A DNA stretch of 64,000 bases from Stachybotrys elegans (taxonomy: Eukaryota; Ascomycota; Sordariomycetes; Hypocreales; Stachybotryaceae), in the NCBI GenBank assembly GCA_020746835.1, contig JAGPNK010000004.1:1178001-1242000 (forward strand), written 5' to 3'. Of the stretch, positions 22,027-34,105 are shown piece after piece. The notes beneath the pieces were generated by a model, which saw nothing but the letters and a program-made list of their open reading frames with translations, did not search any database and had not been told where the DNA came from. The position numbers were made by a program, and so were the translations under genes. Position 1 is the first letter of the stretch. The number at the start of each line of letters is the position of its first letter.

Positions 22027-23749
22027 CTATGATTGAGCCTCGCGTGGCTGGCCGCGTCCGCGACCACCACCACCACCTCCACCACGCCCACGGTAGCCAC
22101 GTCCACGGCCGCGTCCTCGTCCGCCGTTGAACTGTTGAGGGTTGCCATTGTGTTGCCCATTGTTCTGGCCTTGCCAGTTGCCCTGGGGGGGAGGTCCTTG
22201 TGGTTGTTGCTGAATGGCCTGAGGAGCGACGGCATGAGGCTGCTGCAGGTGCGTGGGAACATTCCGGGGGAGGTTGGAGACAGGTCGAGGAATAGACTCA
22301 GGGTTCTCGTAGACGTAGAGGCTCTTGTCGATGGTGGCAGGGATCGGCTGGATCTCAGTGCCGAGATCACGTTCAATGTTGTAAAGGTTGAATCGGTCGT
22401 CCCAGTTGATCAGATTAATGGCGAGACCCAGGTGACCGTAACGGCCGGATCGACCGATACGGTGCAGGTACGTTTCAGCGTTCTTGGGGAAATCAAAGTT
22501 GATGACGACATTGACAGCCTGGATATCGATACCACGGGTGAGGAGATCGGAGCAGACGAGGTTTCGGCAGACACCGTTACGGAAATCGTGGAAGACGCGG
22601 TTTCGAGCTTGCTGCTGCATGCGGGCGTGACTGTAGAAGCATGAATACCCGAGCTCGGTGATTTTCTTGGCGAGGAGCTCGACACGGTTGGTCGAGTTAC
22701 AGAAGATGATGGACTGGTTGATCTGAAGCTTGGAGAAGAGAGTGTTGAGGCAGTGGACCTTTTGCTTCTCTTCAACAAAGGCGTAGTACTGCGTGATACC
22801 GCGGAGGGTAAGCTCGTCCATGAGGTTGATTTCATATGGGCTTGTCATGTTACGGTCGGAGAAGTCTTTGACGGAGAGGGGGAATGTTGCCGAGAAGAGC
22901 ATGACCTGGCGGTCCTTGGGATGGAACTGCAGCAGCTGCTCGATAACCGGCGTGAATTCGATGGACAGGAGCTTGTCGGCCTCATCCATGATGAACATGG
23001 GGCATTCGCTCAGATCAGCGACATTCTTGCCAGCGAGATCGAGAATTCTGCCAGGAGTGCCGACGACAATATGGACGGGGTCTGCCAGGCGAACAATGTC
23101 ATCGCGGAGACCGGTGCCGCCGGTGGTGACCATGACATTGATGCCGAGGTGCTTGCCGAGCGTCTTGCAGACCTGAGAGGTCTGCATGGCAAGCTCTCGA
23201 GTGGGGACGAGGATTAGACATTGGATCTTGGAGACCTTGGGGTTGATGCGTTCGAGAGCGGGGATAACGAAAGCGGCCGTCTTGCCTGTTCCGTTCTTTG
23301 CTCTGGCTAGGATGTCGCGGCCGGTGAGTGCGACGGGGATGGCCTCTTCTTGAATGGGGGAGGGCTTCTCGAAACCAGCTTCGAAAATGCCCATGAGCAG
23401 ATCTCTCTTTAATGCAAAGTTCTCAAACTCAAGACCCTTTGTGTTGGTGACATCCTGGAGAGGAGGGGCAGATGTCAGCAGGTTGATCGACTTGGGAGTG
23501 GCAGGGTGTCCTGTAGGAGGGGTATGGGAGGTGTTTCAAGGATCTGGATGCTACGAACTTCGGTCTGTTGTCGAGTGTCCTTCGCAGGAAGCTTCAAGCT
23601 CTTCTTCCAGTCTTCACTCGCGCCAGGTGCAGCACCCTCACTACCCCCAGCAAACGTCAGTAGAGCCCTCAACGCCACAGCATCACGAGGCCGAGCTCAG
23701 CAGACCTGATTTGTGTGTTTTTCAGCTTCTCCACTAGCTGATCCGACAT
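22027..23749 (-). CDS. DHH1: DEAD-box RNA helicase Dhh1 (DDX6 family)
   Basis: Cytoplasmic RNA helicase that represses translation and promotes decapping in P-bodies. Three exons join in frame on the minus strand: 23749-23706, 23640-23559 and 23454-22027, for 517 residues. The two small first exons restore the N-terminal element [18 protein letters not shown] and run into [13 protein letters not shown], the typical family lead-in. Motifs are complete: Q motif around F70-Q77, AKNGTGKT at 94-101, PTRELA, GTPGR, DEAD at 199-202, SAT at 230-232, and HRIGRSGR. After the helicase core comes a Gln/Pro-rich tail ending in an RGG-rich tract ([15 protein letters not shown]) that probably helps RNA binding or phase separation. 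Donors of introns 1 and 2 (GTCTGC, GTTCGT) are weaker than consensus. The neighbouring minus-strand acyl-CoA dehydrogenase is unrelated. Confidence 0.96.
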
Positions 23750-25047
23750 TGTGGTCGAGGTGTCTGAATCCAGACGAGATGTGGCTCGGAGGGGGGAATT
23801 CGCGGTGGGAAATCAGCAGCAAAGGCAGACCTCTCCCAGTTGTAGGACGAGAGGTAGCCTATATTCAGGGTGGGAAGAGAGGAACGGGTCTCTCTTTGAG
23901 CTTCGCAGGAGATGGTATCTGATTGGAATAATTTTTTCCTTAAAAAAAAAAAACTATTCTCCCCTTGGGTTGCGAACTTGCAAGTGGAGGTCTCGATCGT
24001 GCGTAGTGTCTGGCCGAGGAAAGGAGATGTACGGCGTGTGTCGATGTATCGGTTCGTGTATCTAGCGCAATGCCAAGGGGCGGTGTAGTGCGAGGCAGGT
24101 TCGTGGATGCTGAGAGGGAAAAGGATGAGGTGAAATGTGAGGATGGAGTAGGTAGGCACAGAATTCGAGCTTCAGGGCGACGATGTGCGCTGAGAGGCGG
24201 ACGATTTGCGCACGATGTGGAGTCACGTGCACCAATCTCCGATATCCTACTGCTTCGTGCTGACCAGGCTGGAGTCTGACCCGTGCTTGCCTTCGATCCG
24301 TGCATACGGATACACATGAGCAAAATACCGCCTAGCACCTACCGACACTATAATAGACAGTTTATTACCGTTCATCGCAGACCATTGCACGGGCTTGGCG
24401 TTACATGAGGCGTAGCAAGCACAGCTATAGCGGCAGCACCAACCAATTTGTTGCCTGGCTGATTACCACCTCGTTGTGATAGCAATTGACTTTTGCCTCG
24501 ACAAATGCTTATACAGAAATTGGAAATCCAGCCTATGTACATCCGTCAAGCCATGCTGATGTAAGAAGCAAACTCGCCTCATACCCCCCATCTCACATTA
24601 ATTAAAAGGCAATCAAGCCACCCTTCAGCTCACCCTCGTTTCTCTCCTCCGAGGCAGGCTGAGAATCCAGCGACGCCTCTTCCCCACTGTCCTTGTGACC
24701 TGACTTGCCATCCAAGACCTGGGCCAAGATTACGTGTCTAACCTCGTTCGGCTCTCACTGCCAAGCTCATGCACAGAGCGCACAAGGCTGTGGCAACACT
24801 TCTTGGGTCCTTGGTGGTTGGTCCCAAACGGCTTGCGTCGCCAGCAAGCATCCACCTTGATGACACACGACCAACAACCTCCTGTCGCACCTCGGATAAA
24901 ATGGCACATTATGACCTGGGTCGTCTCACGACGATATGCCGGGGCACTATTCAGTCATACAGTAGTAGCATCTGTTGAATATCCAAAAACTATTTTACTC
25001 GTACAAGTCGTGACTGTTCGTCTAATGATGCAACCCGTTCTCCCTTT
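23750..25047. other. Intergenic region DHH1 / acyl-CoA dehydrogenase
   Basis: About 1.3 kb: DHH1 promoter and leader on the left, 3' flank of the acyl-CoA dehydrogenase on the right. A run of 12 A residues lies at about 23942-23953. No supported coding sequence. Confidence 0.5.
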
Positions 25048-26901
25048 CTACAGCTTCATGCCCATTGCCTTTGCCACCCTCAAGCTCTGCCTCATGCTCA
25101 GATCCAGCATGATCTCCTCGCTTCCTCCGGGAATGGCGTAGGCCCTGACCTCGCGGTACAGCCTCTCCACCTTGGCGCCCTGTCCTCCACGCGAGTAGCT
25201 GAGGCCGCCAAAGATCTGGCTGGCCTCTCGTGCGCAGAACTCGAACGTGACGGTCGACTGGGCCTTGAGGCCGGCAATGGGACCGCCCAGCCTCAGCATA
25301 GCCTCTGTCTCACCCATCTTATCGCACTGGTAGATGAGATTCTCCAACCAGTTGTACGAGGCCTCAATCTGCCGCGCCATATGTGCAAGCTTCATGCGGA
25401 TCACGGGGTGGTCCACCAGCTTCTTGCCAAAGGTCTTTCGCTTGTTGGCGTACTTTACCGATTCCTCGTAGCAGACACGAGCGAAGCGGAGCGACTGGAT
25501 AATGATACCCATGCGCTCGTGGTTGAAGTTGGTCATGATGACTATGGATTGTCAGTAAAACGTGGCGGGTGAATATTCAGGTGCGATCGCATACCCTTGA
25601 AGCCCTGGTTCTCCTTGCCGAGCAGGTTCTCGACGGGCACCTTGACGTCCTCAAAGGTGACGTAGGTGGTACCGCTTGACCACATGCCCTGGCAGTCCAT
25701 TCTTCTGGTGCTGACACCCTCGCCGCGCTCAATGAGCAGCAGGCTGATGCCGTTCATGCCCTCGCCGCCAGTGCGCACGGCCGTGGTGAAGTAGTCGGAC
25801 CAGATTCCGTTGGTAATCCACTTCTTCTCGCCGTTGACAATGTAGTGCTTGCCATCCTCGCTGAGCTTGGCCTCACAGGTCAGGTTGGCGACGTCACTGC
25901 CGGCGTCGGGCTCCGTGATGGCCAGGCAGATGCGCTTGTCGCCGCTCAGGATACCGGGCAAGATGCGCTCCTTGAGGGCCTTGCTGCCAAACTTGACGAG
26001 GGGTGGGCAGCCAATGCCGTAGCCGCCAATGACGTTCCAGATGAAGCCACCCGAGCCAGGTCGGCAGAGCTCGTCGGTCACGATCATCTCGTGGAAGAGG
26101 TCCCAGTTCTCGGGGGCGACAGAGGCGACGCCGTTGGGGACGTACTGGGTAGGGTACTTGACACCCAACAGGCCTGCCAGGTAACCACGGCGGCCCATCT
26201 CCTTGTAGATCTCGTCGGGCACCTGCTTAGCCTCCTCCCATTCTGTGACGTAGGGAGCAATGTCCTTCTCTACCCACTCGCGAACCTCGGCGCGCAGGGC
26301 AGCGTGTGTCTCGTTGAAGTAGGGAGAATGGTACTATATTTTGTCAGTCGCATGTTGTTGCAGCCTTGGGTCAAGATACGCACGCTCTGGTACCAGCTAG
26401 GGTCGGCAAAGGGAATCTGATCACCGAAGGCATCCAGAGCCTCCGATTCCTCATCGTTCTTCTTGGCCACAACCTTGGCCTTGGCCCGCACGGGAGCCGC
26501 AGCAGCGGGCGCGGGCTCGGCCTTGGTCTCGGCCTTGGGCTTGGAGTCGAGCGAACCGACGAGGAGATCCGTCTTGTACTTGTTGAGGATGCCCTCGTTG
26601 TGGTACTTCCAGAACTGCTTGGAGGCATCCTTGCCGGCTACGCGCTGGAGGATCTTCTTGCCACCTGGAAAAGCTGGTTAGCGAGCGCGCGCGCGGGCGT
26701 GGGCGCGTGCGACGTGAGGAGAGTCCGACAACACGTGGGACGTATCGCCACTCTTTCACCTCACTGGTCGCGGGGGTGGTGCGTACCTGGATGGCTGTCC
26801 TGGAACTTGGTCAGGTCGTAGACATCGCCGTCGACGATGATGTACAGGTTGTCGGGCTTGTTGTGGCCAGCGACTTCGCTGGTGGTGAACACCTTGGACA
26901 T
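25048..26901 (-). CDS. Cytochrome b5-acyl-CoA dehydrogenase fusion protein
   Basis: Four exons on the minus strand join in frame: 26901-26787, 26664-26384, 26333-25595 and 25541-25048, for 542 residues. Residues 1-75 form a cytochrome b5 domain with the haem ligand motif HPGG (His37) and a second His at 60. An Ala/Lys-rich linker (about 85-115) leads to an acyl-CoA dehydrogenase domain with the FAD/substrate motifs CLAITEPDAGSD and KKWITNG. The usual catalytic Glu of the YEGTSEI motif is missing (IPGGSEEI at about 515-522), but Glu387 in NHERMG occupies the place of the base used by isovaleryl- and long-chain-type enzymes. Expected role is FAD-dependent alpha,beta-oxidation of an acyl-CoA, with the haem domain possibly passing electrons; both are inferred from family. 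The C-terminus is MKL, not a clear peroxisomal signal, and no obvious mitochondrial presequence is seen. Confidence 0.93.
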
Positions 26902-28372
26902 TGTTGCGATTGACGTCTGGTGCTGGTGGAGGGGAGGGATGTGTGGGAGTGTGAGCGTGTGGATGGAGGATGGAAGAGAAGAGGGAAGAATAAATGGGAG
27001 AGAAAGGATGCGGATATGGGGTATGTAGGTATGGGGAGGATTTCAACTAACTGGCCGAGAACCTGGGGGGCTTTGAGGTCGGCAATGGAAGCAATCACAT
27101 GCCACCAGCGGAACCTCCGAAGAACGAGCAGTCTGGCGGGCGGACGGCAGGAGCCTACATCACTAGAGCATCTACGTACGAACCCCGGATTCCCCACCAC
27201 TGGGGTCTACGGAGCACTTCCTCAATCGAATAAGTACCTTCACCCGAGTAAGGTCGGGGGCATCCGTCTTCCCCAGATGCAGCCACAGGACCAGACCACT
27301 CGAATTCCGACCATCCGCATCATGTGCCATGTGCCCCCCCGCCCTCCCAAGCCATGCTCGCGCTCAGCCGGCTCGGTGGCATTCCTCTCTCGCATGTGAA
27401 AGTAGGTAGCCTCCCTTTCGCGCACGCTGATGTCATGCATTGAGCGCTGGTTGCAGCTAGCATGATACAGTACAGCCCACCCCGACGGCGGCAGCATCAG
27501 CACCAAGCGACAACGCTGGTCTGTGCCCCTTGTAGCCTGTGGAGATGCCGAGGTTCGGGTGTCTGCCTGTTGGCCAATCCCATATTCTCCATTTGCACTC
27601 CCAATGCCTTCCCCACGGAGTAGCATGCCGAGTTGATGATATCCATACGGAGTAATTATAATTATGATGGGCGTGTGCACTTGCCGTCGACGGTGCACCC
27701 CCGTGCTTCGTATTACCATCGGCCAAGTGCCGTGTCCTGACCAGGCCCTCTGGCCTCCACACATGTGACTACCCTATACTGTCAATTACTTCAAGTTCAC
27801 AACCACAAAAGAATAGCTGTATCCTGTGTGAGGGACTTGGCTTGTGGTCGATCTGTCTGTGGTTTAGGCACGGCTTGTTTTGGTATATGTTGTATATGGG
27901 GTTGTTTCTGTGATACTTTGAGGCCGGTCTACGATGAAATTGAGGCACTCCGTTATCGAATATGTAATACCAAGTTCGCACACTTTCAACTGTTTACAGC
28001 ATCAACCAAAAGACAATAGCAACCTATTAATAGAAACACCACCAATAGTCCACAGTGACATACTGCCAGAAGAACGCCGGACGTTGATATGCACAGCATA
28101 TTTATTGTAAACCACGGTGGCCCAGGGCGAAACTGCTCACACCACAACAGCTGTCATGGCACGGGGATGGCGCCCACCCACTGACTACAGGACCACGACC
28201 ATTCACCATGACTACTACCCGCCACACAACAATTGCAAGGAGAGAACATCATGACTCATAGCATTGAAATAAACAGATAGTCCTTTTCATACATTGACCG
28301 CAGCCGAGGATTCCATGCACCCCAGACGCCCAAACCCCTGATCCCTTAGCCTCCAAACATGGTTGGGTATAT
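26902..28372. other. Intergenic region acyl-CoA dehydrogenase / FEN1
   Basis: About 1.5 kb: promoter of the acyl-CoA dehydrogenase on the left and 3' flank of FEN1 on the right. Open frames (for example 27240-27764 minus) lack domains. Nothing else is visible. Confidence 0.5.
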
Positions 28373-29670
28373 CTATGCACCACCCCTCGCCTTGGCCTTA
28401 GACGCCGACTTATCCTTCTTGTCCTGCTTGAGTTTCTTCTTCTTCTCCTCGGCCTTCTCCTCAAGCTTACGCTTCTGTGCCGCCTTCTCCGCATCCGTCT
28501 TGGGTACTGGCTTGAAGAAGCCCTCCAGGCGTGCCTGCTGAGAGCTCTTGAGGTTCTTCTCTAGTCGCGCACCGCCGCTGCGCACGCGGTCTTCCGAGAA
28601 TCCCTTTTCTGTCACCAGAAACTGCACCAGCCCATCCATGTCCGGCTTCTCCCACTTGAAGTCGCACATCGGGTCGTCGGCCTTTCGCACATCTGGCTCG
28701 AAGAAGAGATCTCGTGCCTGCGTATATGGCCAATCATCGGGAATGACGTACTTCTTCTTCGGGTCATTCTCCATTGCCTCGACAACCTTCTCGAGCGAGC
28801 CGTGCTCGCGGATGAGCTTCAAGGCTGTGCTTGGGCCAACCTTGGGAATGGGGTCGAGGTAGTCGCAGCCGAGCAGGATACAGAGATCGACAAACTAGAC
28901 ATATGTTAGACAATCCGCTGCGTGACGCACAACTAGGCATACCTGTTTTCGCTCCATGTTGAGCCCATCCAATACCTTGTCTAGGAAAATTTCCTGAATC
29001 GGCTCCTTTCTCTGCTCGCTGAAAGTGAGATGTCGCAGCAGAATAGGTGCATTGAAGCACAAAGTGTCCATGTCTTCACTCGCTGCAGCGTATACCTTTC
29101 CTGCCCTGGCCAATACTGCGCACTGCGCCTCTGCCTCGGTAGGGGCGACGATGAAAGGAATACCCATAAGCTTGAGCAGTCGCTGGCACTCAGCATTGTG
29201 CTCGCGCGTCACACGAACCGACCGCCTCGAGAACTTCTCCACATCCTCGGCTGTGCCAGTCTCCTTCGCCTCCTCAAGCCCTTCGTGCGCCTCCTGCTTG
29301 CGCTGGAACCGCTTGGCGAGTTCGCCGGACTTGAGCTTGGGCGGTGCACCATCGAAGACATATAGTGGTTTGATACCGTTATCGACCATACGCAGGGTAC
29401 GGTAGAACATGCCCATCAGGTGTGATGTCGTTTCGCCCGTTTCGTTCATGAGCTGCTGACCTTCGGATCGCACAGCGATAAGGAAACTGTAGATACTCAT
29501 GGAGGCATCCTTTGGGGCGGGTTAGCTATGAGCTGGGTGCCAGCAGATATGGGTAAAAAAAACCAACTCACAATTGCCACCTTGCGCCCAAAGTGTTGCT
29601 TGATCTCGCCCTCCTTGATGGCATCAGGAGCCTCCTCCTTGATGATCTGGAAGAGCTGCTTGATACCCAT
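28373..29670 (-). CDS. FEN1: Flap endonuclease 1 (Rad27)
   Basis: Structure-specific 5' flap nuclease of Okazaki-fragment maturation and long-patch base-excision repair, acting with PCNA in the nucleus. Three exons on the minus strand: 29670-29572, 29509-28943 and 28894-28373, for 395 residues, the usual fungal size. Metal-binding acidic residues fall where the family expects them: Asp34 at the start of exon 2, Asp86 in FDGAPP, the TEAEAQ pair of Glu, the SEDMDT pair of Asp, and Asp233 in GCDYLD. A PCNA-interacting box, QARLEGFF, is at 342-349, followed by a Lys-rich tail that should serve for nuclear import and DNA binding. The start keeps the family's N-terminal Gly2 next to the active site (MGIKQL). 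Splice sites are canonical (GTGAGT, GTATGC donors). Confidence 0.97.
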
Positions 29671-30469
29671 CGTAGCGTCGAAGGTTTCCCCGTATGATGG
29701 CTTGTAGATTCCGTAGATTCCAGGCTGTATCTGATATACTATGCAGAACCCTGGGCGGAAAAAAGTCAAGTTTGGGGTAGAAAAGGAGGGGTTGAAAGGT
29801 GATTTCAGAAGCTGGAAGTTAAGCAAACGCGAATGCTCTTACCTGCCACAGCTCGACGCGCCCTAGAAATCATGACGCGCTTACGCGAATGGTCTTTAAT
29901 TGGACCCACAAAGCAGGCAGAATGTGGGGCAGCTTTCGACAAAGGACTTGGGATGGCAGGCACGAAGTGGTCCATATTATAGGGATGTATGATGTTCATG
30001 TTTCTCAGCTGGAAGCGCCGTCTATTGACTTAGAAATATAGATAGAAACCACAGTTTTGCATATTAATGTCTCGATGATCGTGGCATCCCAAGAGAGTGA
30101 TTCATCCCCCACTGCGCGCAGGGCGTGTTGAGGACGAGCCTCGCCCATTGACACAGCAGATAACAGGATTCCTCTGTGTGGACAAGCATCTTTTGTTTTC
30201 CTATCCCGCCCTCCTCTTGATGCATGCATCGAATATTGTTTAATATACCGCTCGGAATACAGAGCAGTCAAGGAATGGTCTCTCCTTGCGCTCCACCTTG
30301 CCGTGCGGAAGAGGTCCTGTTCTGGAGCATGGTATCACTCATAAAACTTCACGAATAGAAGGGCACTTGGGATCCGATGTAAAGGCGTCAAATATCCATC
30401 ATGGTGGGGTATCGTACATTGTTGACTGTCAAATCCTCGTAGGGTCGTTCTAGGCGAAAAGTCAACTCA
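29671..30469. other. FEN1 upstream / Nup37-like downstream region
   Basis: About 800 nt between two minus-strand genes. It includes the FEN1 promoter. ACGCGC/GCGCGTCAT sequences around 29855-29885 (ACGCGCC, ATGACGCGCTTACGCG) resemble the MluI cell-cycle box (ACGCGT) seen at replication genes, but are not exact matches. No gene is visible. Confidence 0.4.
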
Positions 30470-32660
30470 TTAGTTCTCCTCGAAAAATACCCTTCTCGTT
30501 CCATTTGTTCCCCGGTCGCCTGCCAGGTTCTCGAGTGCTTGATCAATCTCCATTATGTCAAGCATCTCGGCCTCGACGTCTCGTCTCGTCCTGTCATCGC
30601 TGACATCTGCCGCCGCATTCATGGTATCAGCAAACGAAAAGCCTCCTCGCGTTTGAGATAACAGCTGCGTTGCCTCCATGCCAGTGACATCTTGGTTGTC
30701 TTCCTCTTGGGCGAAAAGTAAAGGCTTCTTTCTCAGCGTCCCCGGCTTGACTGTGCTGAGGTTGAAGTTCATTTTGGGTGCCGTGTCAACTTTGCCGTGA
30801 ACAATGATGGCGTTTGACATCTCTCCGGAAAAGAGACGTCGCCGCCTGCCTACCACGCCTCCAATCAGCATGCCGGGGCCGTCCTTGTCTTCCCGAACAA
30901 CGACGATTCGCGACTCTCCCTGGATGAGAACACTTATGGGTGAAGCCGATTCCCTTTGGCCATTGTCGCCAGGGCTAGTATGATCCATAACCAGGCCAAC
31001 GCCACAGCATCGTTCGCCGAGGAGGCCTACAGAGAGGTCTGAAAGCCTACTCATACGGGTAGGTTGGGTCGCGCTGAAGACATTGCCCGACTTGCCGCTG
31101 ACCAGCCGCTGCTGAGACTCCCAGAACCGCAGGATACCCCTGATGACACATACGTGGTCGAGCCCTCCGATCCAGAGCACCACCGTCTCGTCTTGGAGAG
31201 CTTTGCCTGACGACAGAGGAGCGAGAACTTTTATGCCTCCACGAATGCCTGCGAGCTGAGTCGAGCCCAATGTTGACCCAAGAGATGCTGCAGCCTGACG
31301 ACGGGTGAAAGGCGTCATTGGAGCAAATTGCGCTGAGCGGCTCTCCTGGGATTGTGGTGCCGTGCTGCGCAGCGAGTTGACTCCCTCAACAAAGCCCGAG
31401 ACACTGAAGGCTGTCAATGCGGATCCACGGATACCACACTTCAGCTTTTGAGAAAGGAGGGTGCCTGACGAAGAGGGGCCGAGCCCGTCCACGTCCCATA
31501 TGCCCCAGCTCCCGTCGGCGAGAAGCGCGAAGACAGCTCGGCCATGGGCGATCCATGCCGCATCCACCATTGGGATGCGGGTGGAGGAACGGGTAAAGGG
31601 CTGGTAGAGCGAGAGAAGCCATGAACCCTGGGGTGGGAATGCCGTGCTGGCATCTGTGTCTGTCGGGATAGCGGCAGTGGCGAAATCGTATATTCGTACA
31701 CCCTGGGTAGAAGTCGAGGCAAGCAGCTGACTGGTGTGTGTAGGGTTGAAGGATATCGATGTAAGCGGCCACGGAAGGAACTCCGTTTGGAGAGGCTCGA
31801 TGCGCCCGCCGCTGCCTGTAGTCTGCTCCAGCGGAACATCCCACAGTCGAAGAACTCCAGACGCCTCTCTGGAGTGGGCCGCCACCACAGCATGAGGCAC
31901 TTTTCCAATTTGCTTGCTTGTGCCAGACGTTGCTAGAGTCATGGCAATGCCTTGGCTCTGCTTTGACTGCCCTCCAAGAAGAATAAGCGACTCGCCCCAT
32001 GCTCCTGAGCCAGCCTTGCCGGCAAGCAAGTCACGCCGGAGCTCAGGCCGAGCTTTGCTCTCCAGTGATGGCGGTGTCAGTGGCAGCGTGACAACGTAGA
32101 TGTCGTTTGTAACGCAGGAGACTGCAAACACCATCTTCTCCGTCAGTATCGTAGCGCCTCCCACGGCAGCTTGGTCTGCAGGGCATGGTGTGATGGGTAA
32201 CACCGCGACTTTTGACACAGCGGTACCAAGAGTCAAATCCAGCGTCTGTATGATCTCGGGATATGGTCCCTCTTCAACTTCGTCCTCGAATTCGGGTTTA
32301 TCGACAAAGTTGGCAGCCGAGTGCGGCTTGGTTGGAGGCTGCTCGTCGTCCGAATCGATGATCATGACAGCGTCGTCGTTTGAACCGTTTTGCTTCTCCT
32401 TGGACGCTTCCTTCGCGGGCTTGAACCGCTTCCCTCCTCGCCAAACCACCGTGACGCCATTTTCGTGGCCATATATCAAGATGGCAGCTCCTTGGGGCGA
32501 TTGGACGGGATACGTTTGTACATCATTGACCCGGCGAGGCAGATTGTGTCTATATCGGTTAGCTCAGGCCGATTGGGTTGCCTCGGCAGTATATTGCAAC
32601 TTACGTGAACTGGATATTTGCGCCAGTGCGACGTATTCTGGGAGGGTTGGTTATGGACAT
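30470..32660 (-). CDS. WD40 beta-propeller protein, probable nucleoporin Nup37
   Basis: Two exons on the minus strand, 32660-32605 and 32549-30470, encode 711 residues starting MSITNPPRIRRTG. The 55-nt intron has GTAAGT, a GCTAAC branch site and a TAG acceptor. Short blade-like segments such as AILIYGHENGVTVVWRGG, SGVLRLWDVP, LASTSTQGVRIYDF and LLADGSWGIWDV indicate a beta-propeller in the first two thirds; the last third is low-complexity with a charged end. The arrangement and the N-terminus resemble fungal Nup37, a subunit of the Y (Nup107-160) complex of the nuclear pore, but this naming rests on memory of the family and needs a profile search. Residues 80-88 (VMIIDSDDE) look like a SUMO-interaction motif. 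The gene call is secure; the function is a moderate-confidence inference. Confidence 0.85.
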
Positions 32661-34105
32661 GGTGGTGGAGGCGCCGGGTAAAACCCGATGGCGCCCGAGG
32701 AGGGTTTTGAAGTGAAAGATGTTATGGGTGTCTGTATGGCCAAGTATGCCGTCTCTGTGTACGCCGGAGCCGTCGATTTGTGTGAGACTGAAGCTGTGGA
32801 TTATTGATCGCTCGGTACTGAATGTTTACGAGCTGCAGAACGCGACAAAGCTTCCCTGGTAGGTTCTTTTACGGGCCTGTGGAGTCGCCAGTCGGCAATC
32901 ACGTGTGCAGATTCTAGCGTCTTACCCTGAACAACAGGCAAGCCTCAAATATGCCACCGGCCTGTTTGCACGTAGGCTGGAATGCTTGGCTATTTAGTGT
33001 GGGAGCTGTGGATCATACGTTGTGTATTTTCTCTTCGCTTCATGTGACTGTCTACTTTAAACATCGCATGTCATAGGAATGCAGATGTATACGGCTGAGT
33101 TTAAAGCCTGGTCGCTACCCATGTGATATGACATTGGCAATCATGGGCTGGCCCCAGACTACCTACTAGTATCTAGATAGAACATTATCAACACTCTGCC
33201 AATGTTGACATATACAGGTGTAGACAACACCTCGCGCTACCAGAAGCGAACGCGCTGTCACCGACGACCTCGGGCGTCCATTCTGGCAGCCGAACAAAGC
33301 GTAAAGCAGAAATGGAGCACTGGCAATCAGCCATTCACCAAAGGAGAAAAGACAAAGAACCAAACACAGTCACATAATAGCGGAAGCATGGCCAAGACAA
33401 CCATGATTGGCTAAACTGTTAACCTTTATAAATGTGTCCACTCATCCTCAATCTGATATCCACCAGAGAGAACCGAGAAAAATATGAAACAAACAACCAC
33501 AGCAAGAAGAGGGCAGCACCTGTAGCCAGGCCTTCCTCGTGAGCTTATCCATCACTGTCCTTGCACGCCAAAGATATCTTATCAAAATGTTTTCTCTTTC
33601 GCCCCCTCCACTTGGCTGGGGGTATTTATATACACGAGAACCCTTCAGACAGCCCTGTCATACTAAAGAGAATAATTGAAATGAGAGAGCACGGCCAATC
33701 ATGCCATGTCCAGTGCGCTCCTCATGGCGCCGATGTGCCAAGGCACGACTGACCATGTGTGATACCACGCTCGTCTCCACTAGCCAGAACAATAGTGTGG
33801 CTGTTTCGAACAGTATTCCCGTCCGAAGCGACGCGCAAGGAGTGGACGGCCCAGAACAACCCACGTCTTTCTATTGAGGCTGGTTCTGCCAACCAGGTGA
33901 CAACGTGATTGCTACCGCGCCAAAAGCAACAAAAAGGAAAAAAAAATAATCTTAACGCCGCGAGGTCGTCGTACAACCGAGCACTCAGTTGACATAAGAT
34001 ATCGTCTCGAGAACGCCCTGAATGCCGAGTGGGAGATGTCGGAGTATAGGAGGGTGGATGGATGGGGGATAGGGCAAGGTCATACAAGTCGAATTCGAAA
34101 ATCGG
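32661..34105. other. Intergenic region Nup37-like / WSC gene
   Basis: About 1.4 kb containing the Nup37-like promoter on the left and the 3' flank of the WSC gene on the right. Somewhat AT-richer than the surroundings (for example 32990-33070). No supported gene. Confidence 0.5.

Noticed and set aside
22033..22644. 203-residue plus-strand frame opposite DHH1
   Set aside because: Ser/Thr/Val-rich antisense of the helicase C-terminal part.
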